From: Winogradskyella vincentii
GTDB lineage: Bacteria; Bacteroidota; Bacteroidia; Flavobacteriales; Flavobacteriaceae
Assembly: GCF_020166345.1 (NCBI RefSeq)
Contig: NZ_JAIUJS010000003.1
Coordinates: 496,001 to 560,000 of the forward strand
Length of the DNA: 64,000 nt
Direction of reading: 5' to 3'
The notes below the pieces were generated by a model that had not been told where the DNA came from, made no database searches, and saw only the letters and a program-made list of their open reading frames with translations. Positions 8,428 through 16,433 of the stretch are shown piece after piece. The position numbers and the translations under genes are program-made. Position 1 is the first letter of the stretch; every line of letters begins with the position of its first letter.

Positions 8428-8982
8428 ATGAAAAAATTTGTTCTATTCATATCTTTATCGGCTATTATCACGTCTTGCATTCCTACTAAAATTGCACCAC
8501 GGTTTAAAAATGAAGATTACAAGGTAATGCAAGCGAAAAAATTTGAGCGGAAACTACCCAGAGAGACTTTCTTTATCTTTAAGGATCCTAAAGATGCAGA
8601 TGAATTTTATCATTTCATAAATACCAAGTTAAATCTACAGCACAAAGACGTGGGATACAATTCCCCTTTTCAACTGAATGGAGCGACTTACTATCTATCT
8701 TACAAAGAAGTGGGCAAGGAAGATAGAACTTTAAATATAGGATTGGCAGCTGTAGATCTTGTTCTCAGTGAAAAAGCTGGGTTTACAGTTTTTGACGAGA
8801 ATTATGATAGTAGAAAAGGCCACTGGTACATCCTCATAACGGTATATGATGAAAAGGTTAGCAATTGCTTATTAAATAAACACCCTAAAAGACAAGATAT
8901 TCTTCAATATTTAAAATCATTGAAAAAAGAATATTTAGATACGCACAACTACGAAGAGTTATTATTCACAAAAAAATCCTGA
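8428..8982 (+). CDS. hypothetical lipoprotein
   Basis: 184 residues. The signal peptide ends in the lipobox IITSC (Cys17), so the mature protein is lipid-anchored. The rest is a mixed alpha/beta domain with many aromatic residues and a short C-terminal charged helix. I do not recognise the family and see no metal or catalytic motif. The gene follows nth by 46 bases in the same direction, with a small GATGC-TTTT-GCATC hairpin between them. Its stop codon lies inside the left arm of a bidirectional terminator. Confidence 0.8.
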   Translation: MKKFVLFISLSAIITSCIPTKIAPRFKNEDYKVMQAKKFERKLPRETFFIFKDPKDADEFYHFINTKLNLQHKDVGYNSPFQLNGATYYLSYKEVGKEDRTLNIGLAAVDLVLSEKAGFTVFDENYDSRKGHWYILITVYDEKVSNCLLNKHPKRQDILQYLKSLKKEYLDTHNYEELLFTKKS

Positions 8983-8999
8983 TTTTACAATCAGGATTT
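8974..8999. terminator. bidirectional intrinsic terminator
   Basis: Inverted repeat AAATCCTGA (8974-8982) and TCAGGATTT (8991-8999) with an 8-base loop. A run of A precedes it and T-rich sequence follows, so it can end both the lipoprotein transcript and the minus-strand sigma-factor transcript. The left arm includes the lipoprotein stop codon. Confidence 0.75.
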
Positions 9000-9008
9000 C
9001 TTTCCAAC

Positions 9009-9152
9009 TTAATTTAGAAGTGCTTCAAACTTCAATTTATTATAATTTATAACACTTAAAGCCTTAGAATAATTCAAAAGGAAACTTACAGTTTCATCTT
9101 TTGGTTTTAGGTTAATGTTTTTTGGGGTTTTAGTAGAGTAAATTTTTGCCAT
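9009..9152 (-). CDS. 47-residue basic small protein downstream of the sigma factor
   Basis: The ATG at 9152 opens a frame of 47 codons ending in TAA at 9009. The protein begins MAKIYSTKTPKN and has a Lys/Pro-rich first half (residues 1-18) and a Leu/Tyr/Ala-rich second half that could form one amphipathic helix ending in FEALLN. It has no cysteine and no membrane segment. It lies 57 bases after the sigma-factor gene on the same strand and ends right before a strong terminator, so it is probably the second gene of that transcript. I believe short proteins of this kind recur at this place in other flavobacteria, but that is from memory. Function is unknown. Confidence 0.65.
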   Translation of the reverse strand: MAKIYSTKTPKNINLKPKDETVSFLLNYSKALSVINYNKLKFEALLN

Positions 9153-9209
9153 ATTAATAATTTAGGATTTATTATATGGTTATAACGCAATCTATTCTAC
9201 TTTATTATA

Positions 9210-9794
9210 TCAATTTGTTAAAACAATATTATTTTGTTCTATCACCTTACGCATATTGATTAATGCATACCTCATGCGTCCTAATGCTGTATTAATACTA
9301 ACACCAGTTCTTTCTGAAATTTCCTTAAAACTCATATCCTGGTACATACGCATCATTAATACTTGTTTCTGGTCATCTGGTAATTCTTCAATAATACGTC
9401 TTACATCTTCTTCTACTTGCTCTTTAATGATAGATTTTTCTGCGTTCAGACTAGAATCACTTAAAACCGAAAAAATACTGAATTCGCCCGCGTTGTCAAA
9501 CTTGGGCATTCTGCTATTCTTTCTAAAATGATCAATAACCAAATTATGGGCAATACGCATTACCCAAGGTAAAAATTTACCTTCTTCATTATACTTTCCT
9601 AATTTTAAAGTTCTAATTACTTTAATAAAAGTATCTTGAAATATATCTTCAGTAATATCTCTATCGTAAACTTTAGAATATATAAAGCTATATATTCTTT
9701 GCTTATGCCTTTCTATCAAAATTGATAAAGCATTCTCATTGCCTTGTATGTAATTTGATACCAACTCAGCGTCTTGGATAAGTTCTTTATTCAT
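9210..9794 (-). CDS. ECF-type RNA polymerase sigma factor
   Basis: 194 residues with the two sigma domains of the ECF class. Region 2 (about residues 15-95) includes the DITEDIFQDTFIKVI helix and FLPWVMRIAHNLVIDHFRK, which contact the -10 element and core enzyme. Region 4 (about 130-190) includes LPDDQKQVLMMRMYQDMSFKEI and the helix-turn-helix TGVSINTALGRMRYALINMRK. No anti-sigma gene is adjacent, which is unusual for ECF factors; the only co-oriented neighbour is a 47-residue protein. The start codon lies within a 17-bp inverted repeat in the leader, suggesting control of translation or DNA-level autoregulation. uvrA is divergent. Confidence 0.92.
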   Translation of the reverse strand: MNKELIQDAELVSNYIQGNENALSILIERHKQRIYSFIYSKVYDRDITEDIFQDTFIKVIRTLKLGKYNEEGKFLPWVMRIAHNLVIDHFRKNSRMPKFDNAGEFSIFSVLSDSSLNAEKSIIKEQVEEDVRRIIEELPDDQKQVLMMRMYQDMSFKEISERTGVSINTALGRMRYALINMRKVIEQNNIVLTN

Positions 9795-9869
9795 AATATT
9801 TACTTTAATACCTAATAACTAGGCTATTAGGCTTGGGGTTTCTAGCTTTTTAATTAAAGTAATATTATG
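9792..9869 (-). promoter_or_regulatory. long leader hairpin that buries the sigma-factor start codon
   Basis: In the minus-strand RNA, CATAATATTACTTTAAT (9869-9853) can pair over 17 base pairs, with one bulged A, with the 18 bases at 9809-9792 that end in the sigma-factor ATG itself. The 43-base loop contains a second hairpin, CCTAATA/TATTAGG at 9811-9831. Ribosome access to the start would be blocked while the stem is closed. As DNA the same element is an inverted repeat that could bind a regulator. Confidence 0.6.
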
Positions 9870-9901
9870 CTATACGCTGTGTTTTTTAATTGAATACGTC
9901 T

Positions 9902-9935
9902 CAAATATAACAACAATCATTCCGAAAAAACAAAA
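9902..9935 (-). promoter_or_regulatory. promoter of the sigma-factor operon
   Basis: On the minus strand TTTTG (9935-9931) is followed after 21 bases by TATATTTG (9909-9902), a full -33/-7 pair of the Bacteroidota housekeeping promoter. The predicted transcript begins near 9898 and carries a leader of about 100 bases that contains the hairpin at 9792-9869. Confidence 0.6.
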
Positions 9936-9999
9936 TTTACTACTAAATTTTAACATTTAATCTAACATTATTGCGTTTTATCAGCTTAATAAGTTATAG

Positions 10000-10007
10000 T
10001 ATCTTTG
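10000..10007 (+). promoter_or_regulatory. -7 box of uvrA; decides the uvrA start
   Basis: TATCTTTG fits TAnnTTTG exactly. The TTG at 10005 that would extend the uvrA frame is part of this box and lies upstream of the expected transcription start, so it cannot be the start codon. Confidence 0.65.
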
Positions 10008-10031
10008 CAAAATTATACACCTCGATTACCT

Positions 10032-12824
10032 ATGAATACTGCTATCACAGATGTAAACCCTAAAGAAAATATCATAATAAAGGGTGCGCAGCTCCATAAT
10101 CTTAAAAATATTGATGTTGTAATTCCTAGGAATGAACTAGTAATTATCACAGGATTATCGGGTTCTGGTAAATCAAGCCTGGCCTTTGATACCTTGTATG
10201 CAGAGGGCCAAAGACGATATGTAGAGAGTCTTTCAAGTTATGCTCGTCAATTTTTGGGTCGGTTAAACAAACCCAAGGTTGATTACATAAAAGGAATTGC
10301 ACCGGCAATTGCAATTGAACAAAAGGTGAATTCTACAAACCCACGTTCTACTGTGGGTACTACAACTGAAATTTATGACTATTTAAAATTGCTTTTTGCT
10401 AGAATTGGAAAAACATATTCACCAATTTCAGGTAAACAGGTTAAGAAACATACGGTAACAGACGTTATTGACTTTATTTCATCCTTTGATGAAGGAACAA
10501 AACTGTTGCTCCTATCACCTATAATTTTAGAGGAAGGCAGATCAATTGAAAACAAGTTAGATACACTTCAAAAACAAGGTTATTCTAGGGTTAAAATTAA
10601 TAATGAAGTAACAAGAATTGACGAGGTACTAAAAAATGGAATTAAATCGAGTGAAAATCTTTTCTTGGTAGTAGATAGAATAGTATTTAAGCATGATGAA
10701 GATTTTTTAAACAGGTTGGCAGATGCTATTGAAACCGCGTTTTTTGAAGGAGTTGGTTCATGTATAATAGAAACAGTTAATGAAGGCAAGCAAACTACCT
10801 TTAATAATAAATTTGAACTAGACGGTATTACATTTCTAGAACCAAATGCACATCTCTTCAGTTTTAACAATCCTTATGGTGCTTGTCCCAAATGCGAAGG
10901 TTATGGCGATGTCATTGGTATTGACGTTGATTTGGTAATACCCAATACAGCTTTGTCTGTATATGAAAATGCAATATTCCCATGGCGTGGTGAAAGTATG
11001 AGCTGGTACAGAGATCAACTAGTCAATAATTCACATAAGTTTGATTTCCCAATTCACAAACCGTTTTTTGAATTAACCGAGAGCCAAAAGGCCTTAGTCT
11101 GGTCTGGTAATGAATATTTTGAAGGTTTGGATAGCTTTTTTACCGAATTAGAATCCAAAGCTTACAAGATTCAAAATCGTGTAATGTTATCTCGTTATCG
11201 TGGTAAAACTAAGTGCAATGTATGCAAAGGCAAAAGATTACGTGAAGAGGCTAACAATGTTAAAATCAATAATTCTACTATCACAGATTTGGTTGATTTA
11301 CCAATCAAAGAGCTGATTTCATTCTTTAACGAATTAAAATTAGATAAGTACCAATCAAAAATTGCAAAGCGTCTTTTAGTTGAAATTAATACTAGGTTAG
11401 AATTTTTATCTAATGTGGGTTTAAGCTATTTAACGTTGAATAGAAAATCAAATTCACTCTCTGGTGGAGAAAGTCAACGTATAAATCTTGCAACCTCATT
11501 GGGTAGCAGTTTAGTTGGGTCAATGTATATATTAGATGAGCCAAGCATTGGGCTTCATCCTAAAGATACAGAACGGCTTATTAATGTTTTAAAATCTCTT
11601 CGTGATTTAGGAAATACAGTCGTTGTGGTAGAACACGACGAGGATATAATGAAAGCAGCTGATACCATTATTGATATTGGACCTGAGGCTGGTACATTTG
11701 GTGGTGAGGTAGTCGCTAAAGGTGGTTTTAAGCATATATTAAAATCTGATACACTTACTGCCAAATATTTAAATGGAGAATTGCAAATTGAAGTTCCCAA
11801 AAAACGAAGAAAAACTAAATATCACATTGATGTTGTAGGTGCCAGAGAAAATAACCTGAAAAATATAGATGTAACTTTTCCATTAGGCATGTTAACCGTA
11901 ATTACTGGTGTTTCTGGAAGTGGTAAAAGTACTTTGGTTAAGAAAATCTTATACCCTGCAATACAGAAAAAGTTAACTGGTTTTAGTGATAAAGCTGGTC
12001 AATTCACCAAAATAAATGGTAACCATAGCAATGTACAACATGTTGAATTTGTAGACCAAAATCCAATTGGTCGTTCTTCAAGGTCTAATCCCGTCACATA
12101 TGTAAAAGCCTATGATGATATTAGAGCTTTATTTGCATCTCAAAAATTAAGTAAAATTCGAAATTACCAAGCCAAACATTTTAGTTTTAATGTAGATGGT
12201 GGTCGATGTGAGACATGTAAAGGTGAGGGTGAAGTTACTATAGAAATGCAATTTATGGCAGATGTGCATTTAACCTGTGATACGTGTGGTGGTAAACGAT
12301 TCAAAAAAGAAGTGCTAGAAGTAACCTTTGAAGGTAAAACAATAGATAATATTTTAAATATGACTATTGATAATGCAATTAACTTTTTTGAAACTACTGG
12401 TCAAACTAAAATTAAAAACAAACTACAGCCATTGCAAGACGTAGGATTAGGTTATGTTACTCTTGGCCAGTCCTCTTCTACTCTATCTGGTGGAGAAGCG
12501 CAACGTATAAAGCTTGCAACATTCTTAGGCAAAGGAAGCAAGAGTGATAATGCACTCTTTATTTTTGATGAACCTACCACAGGCTTACATTTTCATGATA
12601 TTCAGAAATTACTTAAATCATTTCAAGCACTAATTGAAAAAGGACATTCAATTATAGTAATTGAACACAATATTGATTTGATAAAATGTGCTGATTATAT
12701 CATAGATCTCGGCCCAGAAGGCGGCAAAGAAGGTGGTAACTTAATAGCAAGCGGGACACCTGAAGAAATTATAAAAAATTCAAAATCCATAACAGGAAAA
12801 TACTTATCTGATAAGCTCCATTAA
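10032..12824 (+). CDS. uvrA: UvrABC excinuclease subunit A
   Basis: About 930 residues; the damage-recognition ATPase of nucleotide excision repair, which loads UvrB on lesions. Visible features in order: first Walker A GLSGSGKSS, the CPKCEGYGDV and CNVCKGKR zinc-binding pairs, ABC signature LSGGESQR with Walker B YILDEPSIGLHP, second Walker A GVSGSGKST, the second zinc module CETCKGEGE ... CDTCGGKRF, then LSGGEAQR and FDEPTTGLHFHD. Both ATPase halves are complete, so the protein should be active. The start is the ATG at 10032, because the longer frame begins in the promoter box. Its stop overlaps the convergent DUF3667 gene by four bases. It is divergent from the sigma factor. Confidence 0.97.
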   Translation: MNTAITDVNPKENIIIKGAQLHNLKNIDVVIPRNELVIITGLSGSGKSSLAFDTLYAEGQRRYVESLSSYARQFLGRLNKPKVDYIKGIAPAIAIEQKVNSTNPRSTVGTTTEIYDYLKLLFARIGKTYSPISGKQVKKHTVTDVIDFISSFDEGTKLLLLSPIILEEGRSIENKLDTLQKQGYSRVKINNEVTRIDEVLKNGIKSSENLFLVVDRIVFKHDEDFLNRLADAIETAFFEGVGSCIIETVNEGKQTTFNNKFELDGITFLEPNAHLFSFNNPYGACPKCEGYGDVIGIDVDLVIPNTALSVYENAIFPWRGESMSWYRDQLVNNSHKFDFPIHKPFFELTESQKALVWSGNEYFEGLDSFFTELESKAYKIQNRVMLSRYRGKTKCNVCKGKRLREEANNVKINNSTITDLVDLPIKELISFFNELKLDKYQSKIAKRLLVEINTRLEFLSNVGLSYLTLNRKSNSLSGGESQRINLATSLGSSLVGSMYILDEPSIGLHPKDTERLINVLKSLRDLGNTVVVVEHDEDIMKAADTIIDIGPEAGTFGGEVVAKGGFKHILKSDTLTAKYLNGELQIEVPKKRRKTKYHIDVVGARENNLKNIDVTFPLGMLTVITGVSGSGKSTLVKKILYPAIQKKLTGFSDKAGQFTKINGNHSNVQHVEFVDQNPIGRSSRSNPVTYVKAYDDIRALFASQKLSKIRNYQAKHFSFNVDGGRCETCKGEGEVTIEMQFMADVHLTCDTCGGKRFKKEVLEVTFEGKTIDNILNMTIDNAINFFETTGQTKIKNKLQPLQDVGLGYVTLGQSSSTLSGGEAQRIKLATFLGKGSKSDNALFIFDEPTTGLHFHDIQKLLKSFQALIEKGHSIIVIEHNIDLIKCADYIIDLGPEGGKEGGNLIASGTPEEIIKNSKSITGKYLSDKLH

Positions 12825-13903
12825 TAAAACACAAAGGAGAATGCTAACAACAGCAAAAATGAAGTTGGGATAATAAATATTGTAAAAATAAATGTGATTA
12901 TTCCACTTTTAAACCAAGTTAGCAACCAGTGCTGGCGATAAAATTTTATCAGTGCTATTAAAAAATACAAATAGGTTGAAATTGCAATTAGCCAATCAAT
13001 CCCATCCGGAATATCATAAACAAATCTGTTGACTGCAAATAAAATTGCAAATACTGTAAACAGAAATGAGAAAAAGTAAAAACTAAAAACTAAGTGGTGC
13101 GCGTATGTCCCTTTATTGTAATAGAAAATTTTCAATATAAAGGCAAACAGCGGCATTAAAAAGAACATCGCGATTGGTATACTATCAAAAAAGGCCTGTA
13201 CCATTCCTCCCGCTCCTCTACCTTCCATAAGATTAAGAATATTAGCAAAAAATCGTCTTTCCAAGAAACTAGCATCATGTGTCATTCCCATTTCCTTATA
13301 AATTAACTCTTTATCAGAACCAGCATCAATCATAGAGTCAATTTTCTTCTTATTAAAATCAGAAATAGATTTAATATTATTTGGTTGATTATTAGCACTC
13401 TTAATTATAGAATCTGCTATTTTTAAATCATCTTCCTTTAGACCTAACTTATCTTGATTTTCCTTTAATGGCTTCAATACTTTCTCTAACTGTATTGAAT
13501 CGAGAACAGCTTCTACACTATCAGTATTAACCGTTTTGGTTTCGATATCACCTTTTACAACCTTTTCATTAAAAGTATTTGCTTGAGACACCAACTCTCT
13601 TGTACTAAATGAAATAACAAAAAAGAAAATCACCGAAATAAATAAATACATCTGGGCAGGATGTAAATAGAGCAGTCTTTTTCCTTTAATAAACTCCTTT
13701 GCCAAGTGACCTGGTTTAAACATCAATGGCAAAAAACTCTTTAAAAAACGAGCATCAAAAGAAAAGTAGTTACTAATAGTGTTGTAGAACAAAACACCTA
13801 TTGTGAGATCATCATTGGTCTTTTGCCCACAATGAGGACAGAATCTAAACCCTTCTTGATAAGGTTGTTCGCAATTTTGACAATTGACTTGTTGGTTACT
13901 CAT
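12821..13903 (-). CDS. DUF3667 domain membrane protein
   Basis: 360 residues. The N-terminus carries a zinc-ribbon, CQNCEQPY ... FCPHCGQK (Cys at about 9, 12, 27 and 30), followed by the DUF3667 core with FDARFLKSFLPLMFKPGHLAKEFI and a conserved GKRLLYLHPAQMYLF entry to the first helix. About four to five membrane segments are visible, split by a charged loop of about 115 residues (roughly 105-220). The family is common in Bacteroidota; its role is unknown, although the zinc-ribbon and inner-membrane placement suggest a regulatory or assembly task. It converges with uvrA and has no operon partner. Confidence 0.88.
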   Translation of the reverse strand: MSNQQVNCQNCEQPYQEGFRFCPHCGQKTNDDLTIGVLFYNTISNYFSFDARFLKSFLPLMFKPGHLAKEFIKGKRLLYLHPAQMYLFISVIFFFVISFSTRELVSQANTFNEKVVKGDIETKTVNTDSVEAVLDSIQLEKVLKPLKENQDKLGLKEDDLKIADSIIKSANNQPNNIKSISDFNKKKIDSMIDAGSDKELIYKEMGMTHDASFLERRFFANILNLMEGRGAGGMVQAFFDSIPIAMFFLMPLFAFILKIFYYNKGTYAHHLVFSFYFFSFLFTVFAILFAVNRFVYDIPDGIDWLIAISTYLYFLIALIKFYRQHWLLTWFKSGIITFIFTIFIIPTSFLLLLAFSFVFY

Positions 13904-14041
13904 GGTTGGTTAATGTCTGTTTAAAATTAGTGAAATTTCTAATACACTTCACTCAGAATATAGAAGATTGAAAATAAATATTGTAACAACACAGTAATCA
14001 ATAAATCATTTAATCACCTGAATATATGGTGTTTACAATAA

Positions 14042-14055
14042 TGGCACGCTAATTG
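14042..14055 (+). promoter_or_regulatory. sigma-54-like (RpoN) promoter
   Basis: TGGCACG, four bases (CTAA), then TTG: the -24 element is perfect and the spacing to the -12 TTG is exact. The base after TTG is A instead of the usual C. The expected transcription start lies near 14067, about 58 bases before the start codon of the secreted protein at 14125. The same arrangement recurs before the paralogous next gene. Confidence 0.6.
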
Positions 14056-14124
14056 AAAACAGCTTAACAAATAGCGTAAGCCGAAAAGCTAGATATGAGT
14101 AGGCAAAATCTAAATTTTACAACT

Positions 14125-14823
14125 ATGAAAAAATTAGTTTTACTTTTTACAGGTTTGTTAATGGGATTAACAACTGTATCCGCAACAGAAAAAATTTCTG
14201 AAACTAAAAGTATCGATTTAGATATTACATCACGCTATCGTTATGCACAACCTATTTTGTTTGTAGAGCGTGGTGTAGAATTCTTAATCTTTGCTGATGG
14301 AAGCTTTGACTTTAATACAGAGATTTTCTATGATTCACCTCGAGATGTCTATTACAAAGACAGACGAAATAGAAGAAGCAGAAATTACGGAGCTCCCGGG
14401 CATGTTTACGGAAGATCTAACCGAGGAACACTTGTGAGACATGATAGACTCGGAAGAGTCAGGCGTATTGGAAATGTATTTATTAATTATGACAGATTTG
14501 GAAGAATTATCAGGGCAGGTTCAGTATATATGGATTACAGACGTGGTTTACTGCGTCAAGTTGGAGGGTTGAGAGTTTTATACAGCAGACATGGTATTAT
14601 GACCGGTACGCGTGGACAAATAAACTTTGGAAATCCAGGTAATGGTATATATGGTTTTAATGATTTTGAATCAGATCGATATTATGATAGAAGAGGACAA
14701 AGAAACAATAGATGGGATAATGATTATTGGGATGATGACTGGGATGATGATAGATACTTCTATTATAAAAAAGATGGAAAAGTCAAAAAACAGAAAAAGC
14801 TGAAAAGCAAAATTTCAGACTGA
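14125..14823 (+). CDS. secreted basic protein with YD/GR-type repeats (first of a paralogous pair)
   Basis: 232 residues after choosing the ATG at 14125, which directly precedes a normal signal peptide (MKKLVLLFTG, cleaved after VSA). An upstream ATG at 14095 would put ten polar residues before it and is rejected. The mature protein has a VERGVEFLIFADGSFDFN strand pair, then repeated units of the type RHDRLGRVRRIGNVFINY and DRFGRIIRAGSVYMDYRR at about residues 95-150, and ends with an Asp/Trp-rich and then a Lys-rich segment. It shares the GVEF..PDG.FDF and Y...GR..RIG..FINY pattern with the next gene. Function is unknown; it is expected in the periplasm or outside the cell. A sigma-54-like promoter precedes it. 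Confidence 0.8.
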   Translation: MKKLVLLFTGLLMGLTTVSATEKISETKSIDLDITSRYRYAQPILFVERGVEFLIFADGSFDFNTEIFYDSPRDVYYKDRRNRRSRNYGAPGHVYGRSNRGTLVRHDRLGRVRRIGNVFINYDRFGRIIRAGSVYMDYRRGLLRQVGGLRVLYSRHGIMTGTRGQINFGNPGNGIYGFNDFESDRYYDRRGQRNNRWDNDYWDDDWDDDRYFYYKKDGKVKKQKKLKSKISD

Positions 14824-14856
14824 TTTATAGTCCATTAAGAATTTCTTAGTGGTTTC

Positions 14857-14893
14857 AAAACCCTGAATATTACCCCAAATAATTCAGGGTTTT
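14857..14893 (+). terminator. intrinsic terminator
   Basis: AAAACCCTGAAT (14857-14868) pairs with ATTCAGGGTTTT (14882-14893), a 12-bp stem with a 13-base loop followed by T-rich DNA. It separates the two paralogous genes, so each has its own transcript. Confidence 0.75.
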
Positions 14894-14935
14894 ACTTTTA
14901 ATATATCTCGCTAACAATCAGACTTTTAAGTTTTT

Positions 14936-14949
14936 TGGCACGCTGTTTG
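14936..14949 (+). promoter_or_regulatory. second sigma-54-like (RpoN) promoter
   Basis: TGGCACG, four bases (CTGT), then TTG with the same spacing as at 14042, here followed by T instead of C. The expected start is near 14961, 28 bases before the ATG at 14989. It follows the terminator of the preceding paralogue. Confidence 0.6.
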
Positions 14950-14988
14950 TTTAATAGATAATGAGTATAATTTTAAAACCCTTTTACT

Positions 14989-16347
14989 ATGAAACGATTA
15001 CTATATTTTATTGCAGTTTTGGTGACGGCTAGTACCACTGCATTTGCAACCAACACAAGTTCAAAGGAAGCTGATGCTTCAATTAATAATTATGTGAGAG
15101 GTTACGGTAATTCTTTCATATTTATGGAAGCAGGTATTGAATTCTCTGTATACCCAGATGGTCAGTTTGATTTCTACATGCCTCAATATGGACCAAATGT
15201 TAGCGTTGGCATCAATAGACCAGGCTTTGCTTTAAGCTTTAATACTGGTTTTGATTATAATGCATACGTACAGTACGATGGTTATGGTGCCATTATTCAA
15301 ATAGAAAATACACCGATCTTCTATGATTATTATGGTAGGGTAAACCAAATAGGTAACATCTTTATCAATTATAACGGGTTTGGAAGAATTAATAGAATTG
15401 GTGGATTAAACATTTATTACAGAAATAATGCTTTCTGGAGATATGATGGGTTTATAAATGTCTATAACAGAGGTTATGTTTGGAGACCATGGCATAGATA
15501 CTATGCAATTCCACCGGTAAGCTTCTGTGTAATAAACACATATCCATACAGACAGTTTTACACGCCTGTACGACATATTTGGTATAGACCATACAGAAAC
15601 AATGTAAGATATTATAATGTGCACAATGGAAGACGTGGTAACCCACAATATGGAAGACGTAATGCATCTACTAGAAACTCAAATAGATATGCTCAAACTC
15701 CTCGAAATAGAACGGAACGAAATATTCAGAGATCAGTAGAACGAAGAAATGCAGAAATTACAAGGTCTAGATCTACACGTATTGCAAGTAATTCTGGTAC
15801 TATGCGCTCTGGAACGACTAATAGATCAGGGTCATTAACATCTCGCTCTTCATCTAGAAACTCTGAACGTAGTCTGAGTACCAGATCCAATAGCAGAAAT
15901 GTTGAGCGTGGAGTAAACACTAGATCTAATAGTAGAAATGTTGAACGTGGTGTTAACACGAGAACAAATTCTAGAGAAAATACTTTAAGTAGATCAAGAA
16001 GTGATAGAAATAGTAACGCTACTAGTTCTCGATCTAGCTCAAGAGTAACATCTCAAAATAGAACAAGTAGATTAAATAACAATACACGTTCAAGAAATTT
16101 AAAAGAAAATGTGACCAGAAGTAGATCTTCTGTGTCCAATAAACGAACAGGAACAAAAAGTACTTCTGTTAGAAAACCAAATTCGACTAGTTCTCGTACA
16201 TATGGTAGAACAACATCGAAAAACAGTAGACAAAGAAGTACAATACAAAATAAGAGAAAGTCATCGTCAGTATCGGCAAGATTTAAAAGCAGTAGAAAAA
16301 GCAACCAAAGTTCTACCAGATCAAGTTCAAGACGAGCAAGAGGATAA
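14989..16347 (+). CDS. secreted protein with Tyr/Gly-rich core and long Arg/Ser tail (second paralogue)
   Basis: 452 residues. A signal peptide (MKRLLYFIAVLVTAS, cleaved near FAT at about 21) is followed by a core of about 200 residues rich in Tyr, Gly and Asn, with GIEFSVYPDGQFDFYMP and repeats such as YYGRVNQIGNIFINY and GFGRINRIGGLNIYY that match the preceding gene. From about residue 215 to the end the protein is a low-complexity Arg/Ser/Asn tail, including 13-residue tandem repeats (RSNSRNVERGVNT, twice exactly). The tail is strongly basic and probably disordered and could bind polyanions such as extracellular DNA or acidic polysaccharide; that is inference. No cysteine bridge or enzyme motif is seen. 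Confidence 0.82.
   Translation: MKRLLYFIAVLVTASTTAFATNTSSKEADASINNYVRGYGNSFIFMEAGIEFSVYPDGQFDFYMPQYGPNVSVGINRPGFALSFNTGFDYNAYVQYDGYGAIIQIENTPIFYDYYGRVNQIGNIFINYNGFGRINRIGGLNIYYRNNAFWRYDGFINVYNRGYVWRPWHRYYAIPPVSFCVINTYPYRQFYTPVRHIWYRPYRNNVRYYNVHNGRRGNPQYGRRNASTRNSNRYAQTPRNRTERNIQRSVERRNAEITRSRSTRIASNSGTMRSGTTNRSGSLTSRSSSRNSERSLSTRSNSRNVERGVNTRSNSRNVERGVNTRTNSRENTLSRSRSDRNSNATSSRSSSRVTSQNRTSRLNNNTRSRNLKENVTRSRSSVSNKRTGTKSTSVRKPNSTSSRTYGRTTSKNSRQRSTIQNKRKSSSVSARFKSSRKSNQSSTRSSSRRARG
15844..15960 (+). repeat. three tandem 39-bp repeats inside the Arg/Ser tail
   Basis: Units at 15844-15882, 15883-15921 and 15922-15960 encode RSSSRNSERSLST, RSNSRNVERGVNT and RSNSRNVERGVNT. Units two and three give the same peptide with several synonymous differences. 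A degraded fourth unit follows. Confidence 0.85.
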
Positions 16348-16372
16348 AAAATGATTTTTTTGGTTGGTTAGT

Positions 16373-16418
16373 AGAAGTCCCGCATGCTGTATGCCTCAGA
16401 GCACCTTGCGGGACTTCT
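16373..16418. terminator. bidirectional terminator between convergent genes
   Basis: AGAAGTCCCGCA (16373-16384) pairs with TGCGGGACTTCT (16407-16418) in a perfect 12-bp GC-rich stem; the loop can pair further through TGCT and AGCA. It lies between the Arg/Ser-tail gene and the flippase gene. Confidence 0.75.
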
Positions 16419-16433
16419 CATTTATATAGTTAC

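Noticed and set aside
14095..14124. Upstream ATG for the first sigma-54-controlled protein
   Set aside because: It would put ten polar residues before a complete signal peptide; the ATG at 14125 is preferred.
15406..16304. Long minus-strand frames opposite the Arg/Ser-tail gene
   Set aside because: They are shadows of the Arg/Ser codon bias, rich in Leu, Val and Ser, with no promoter or family similarity.
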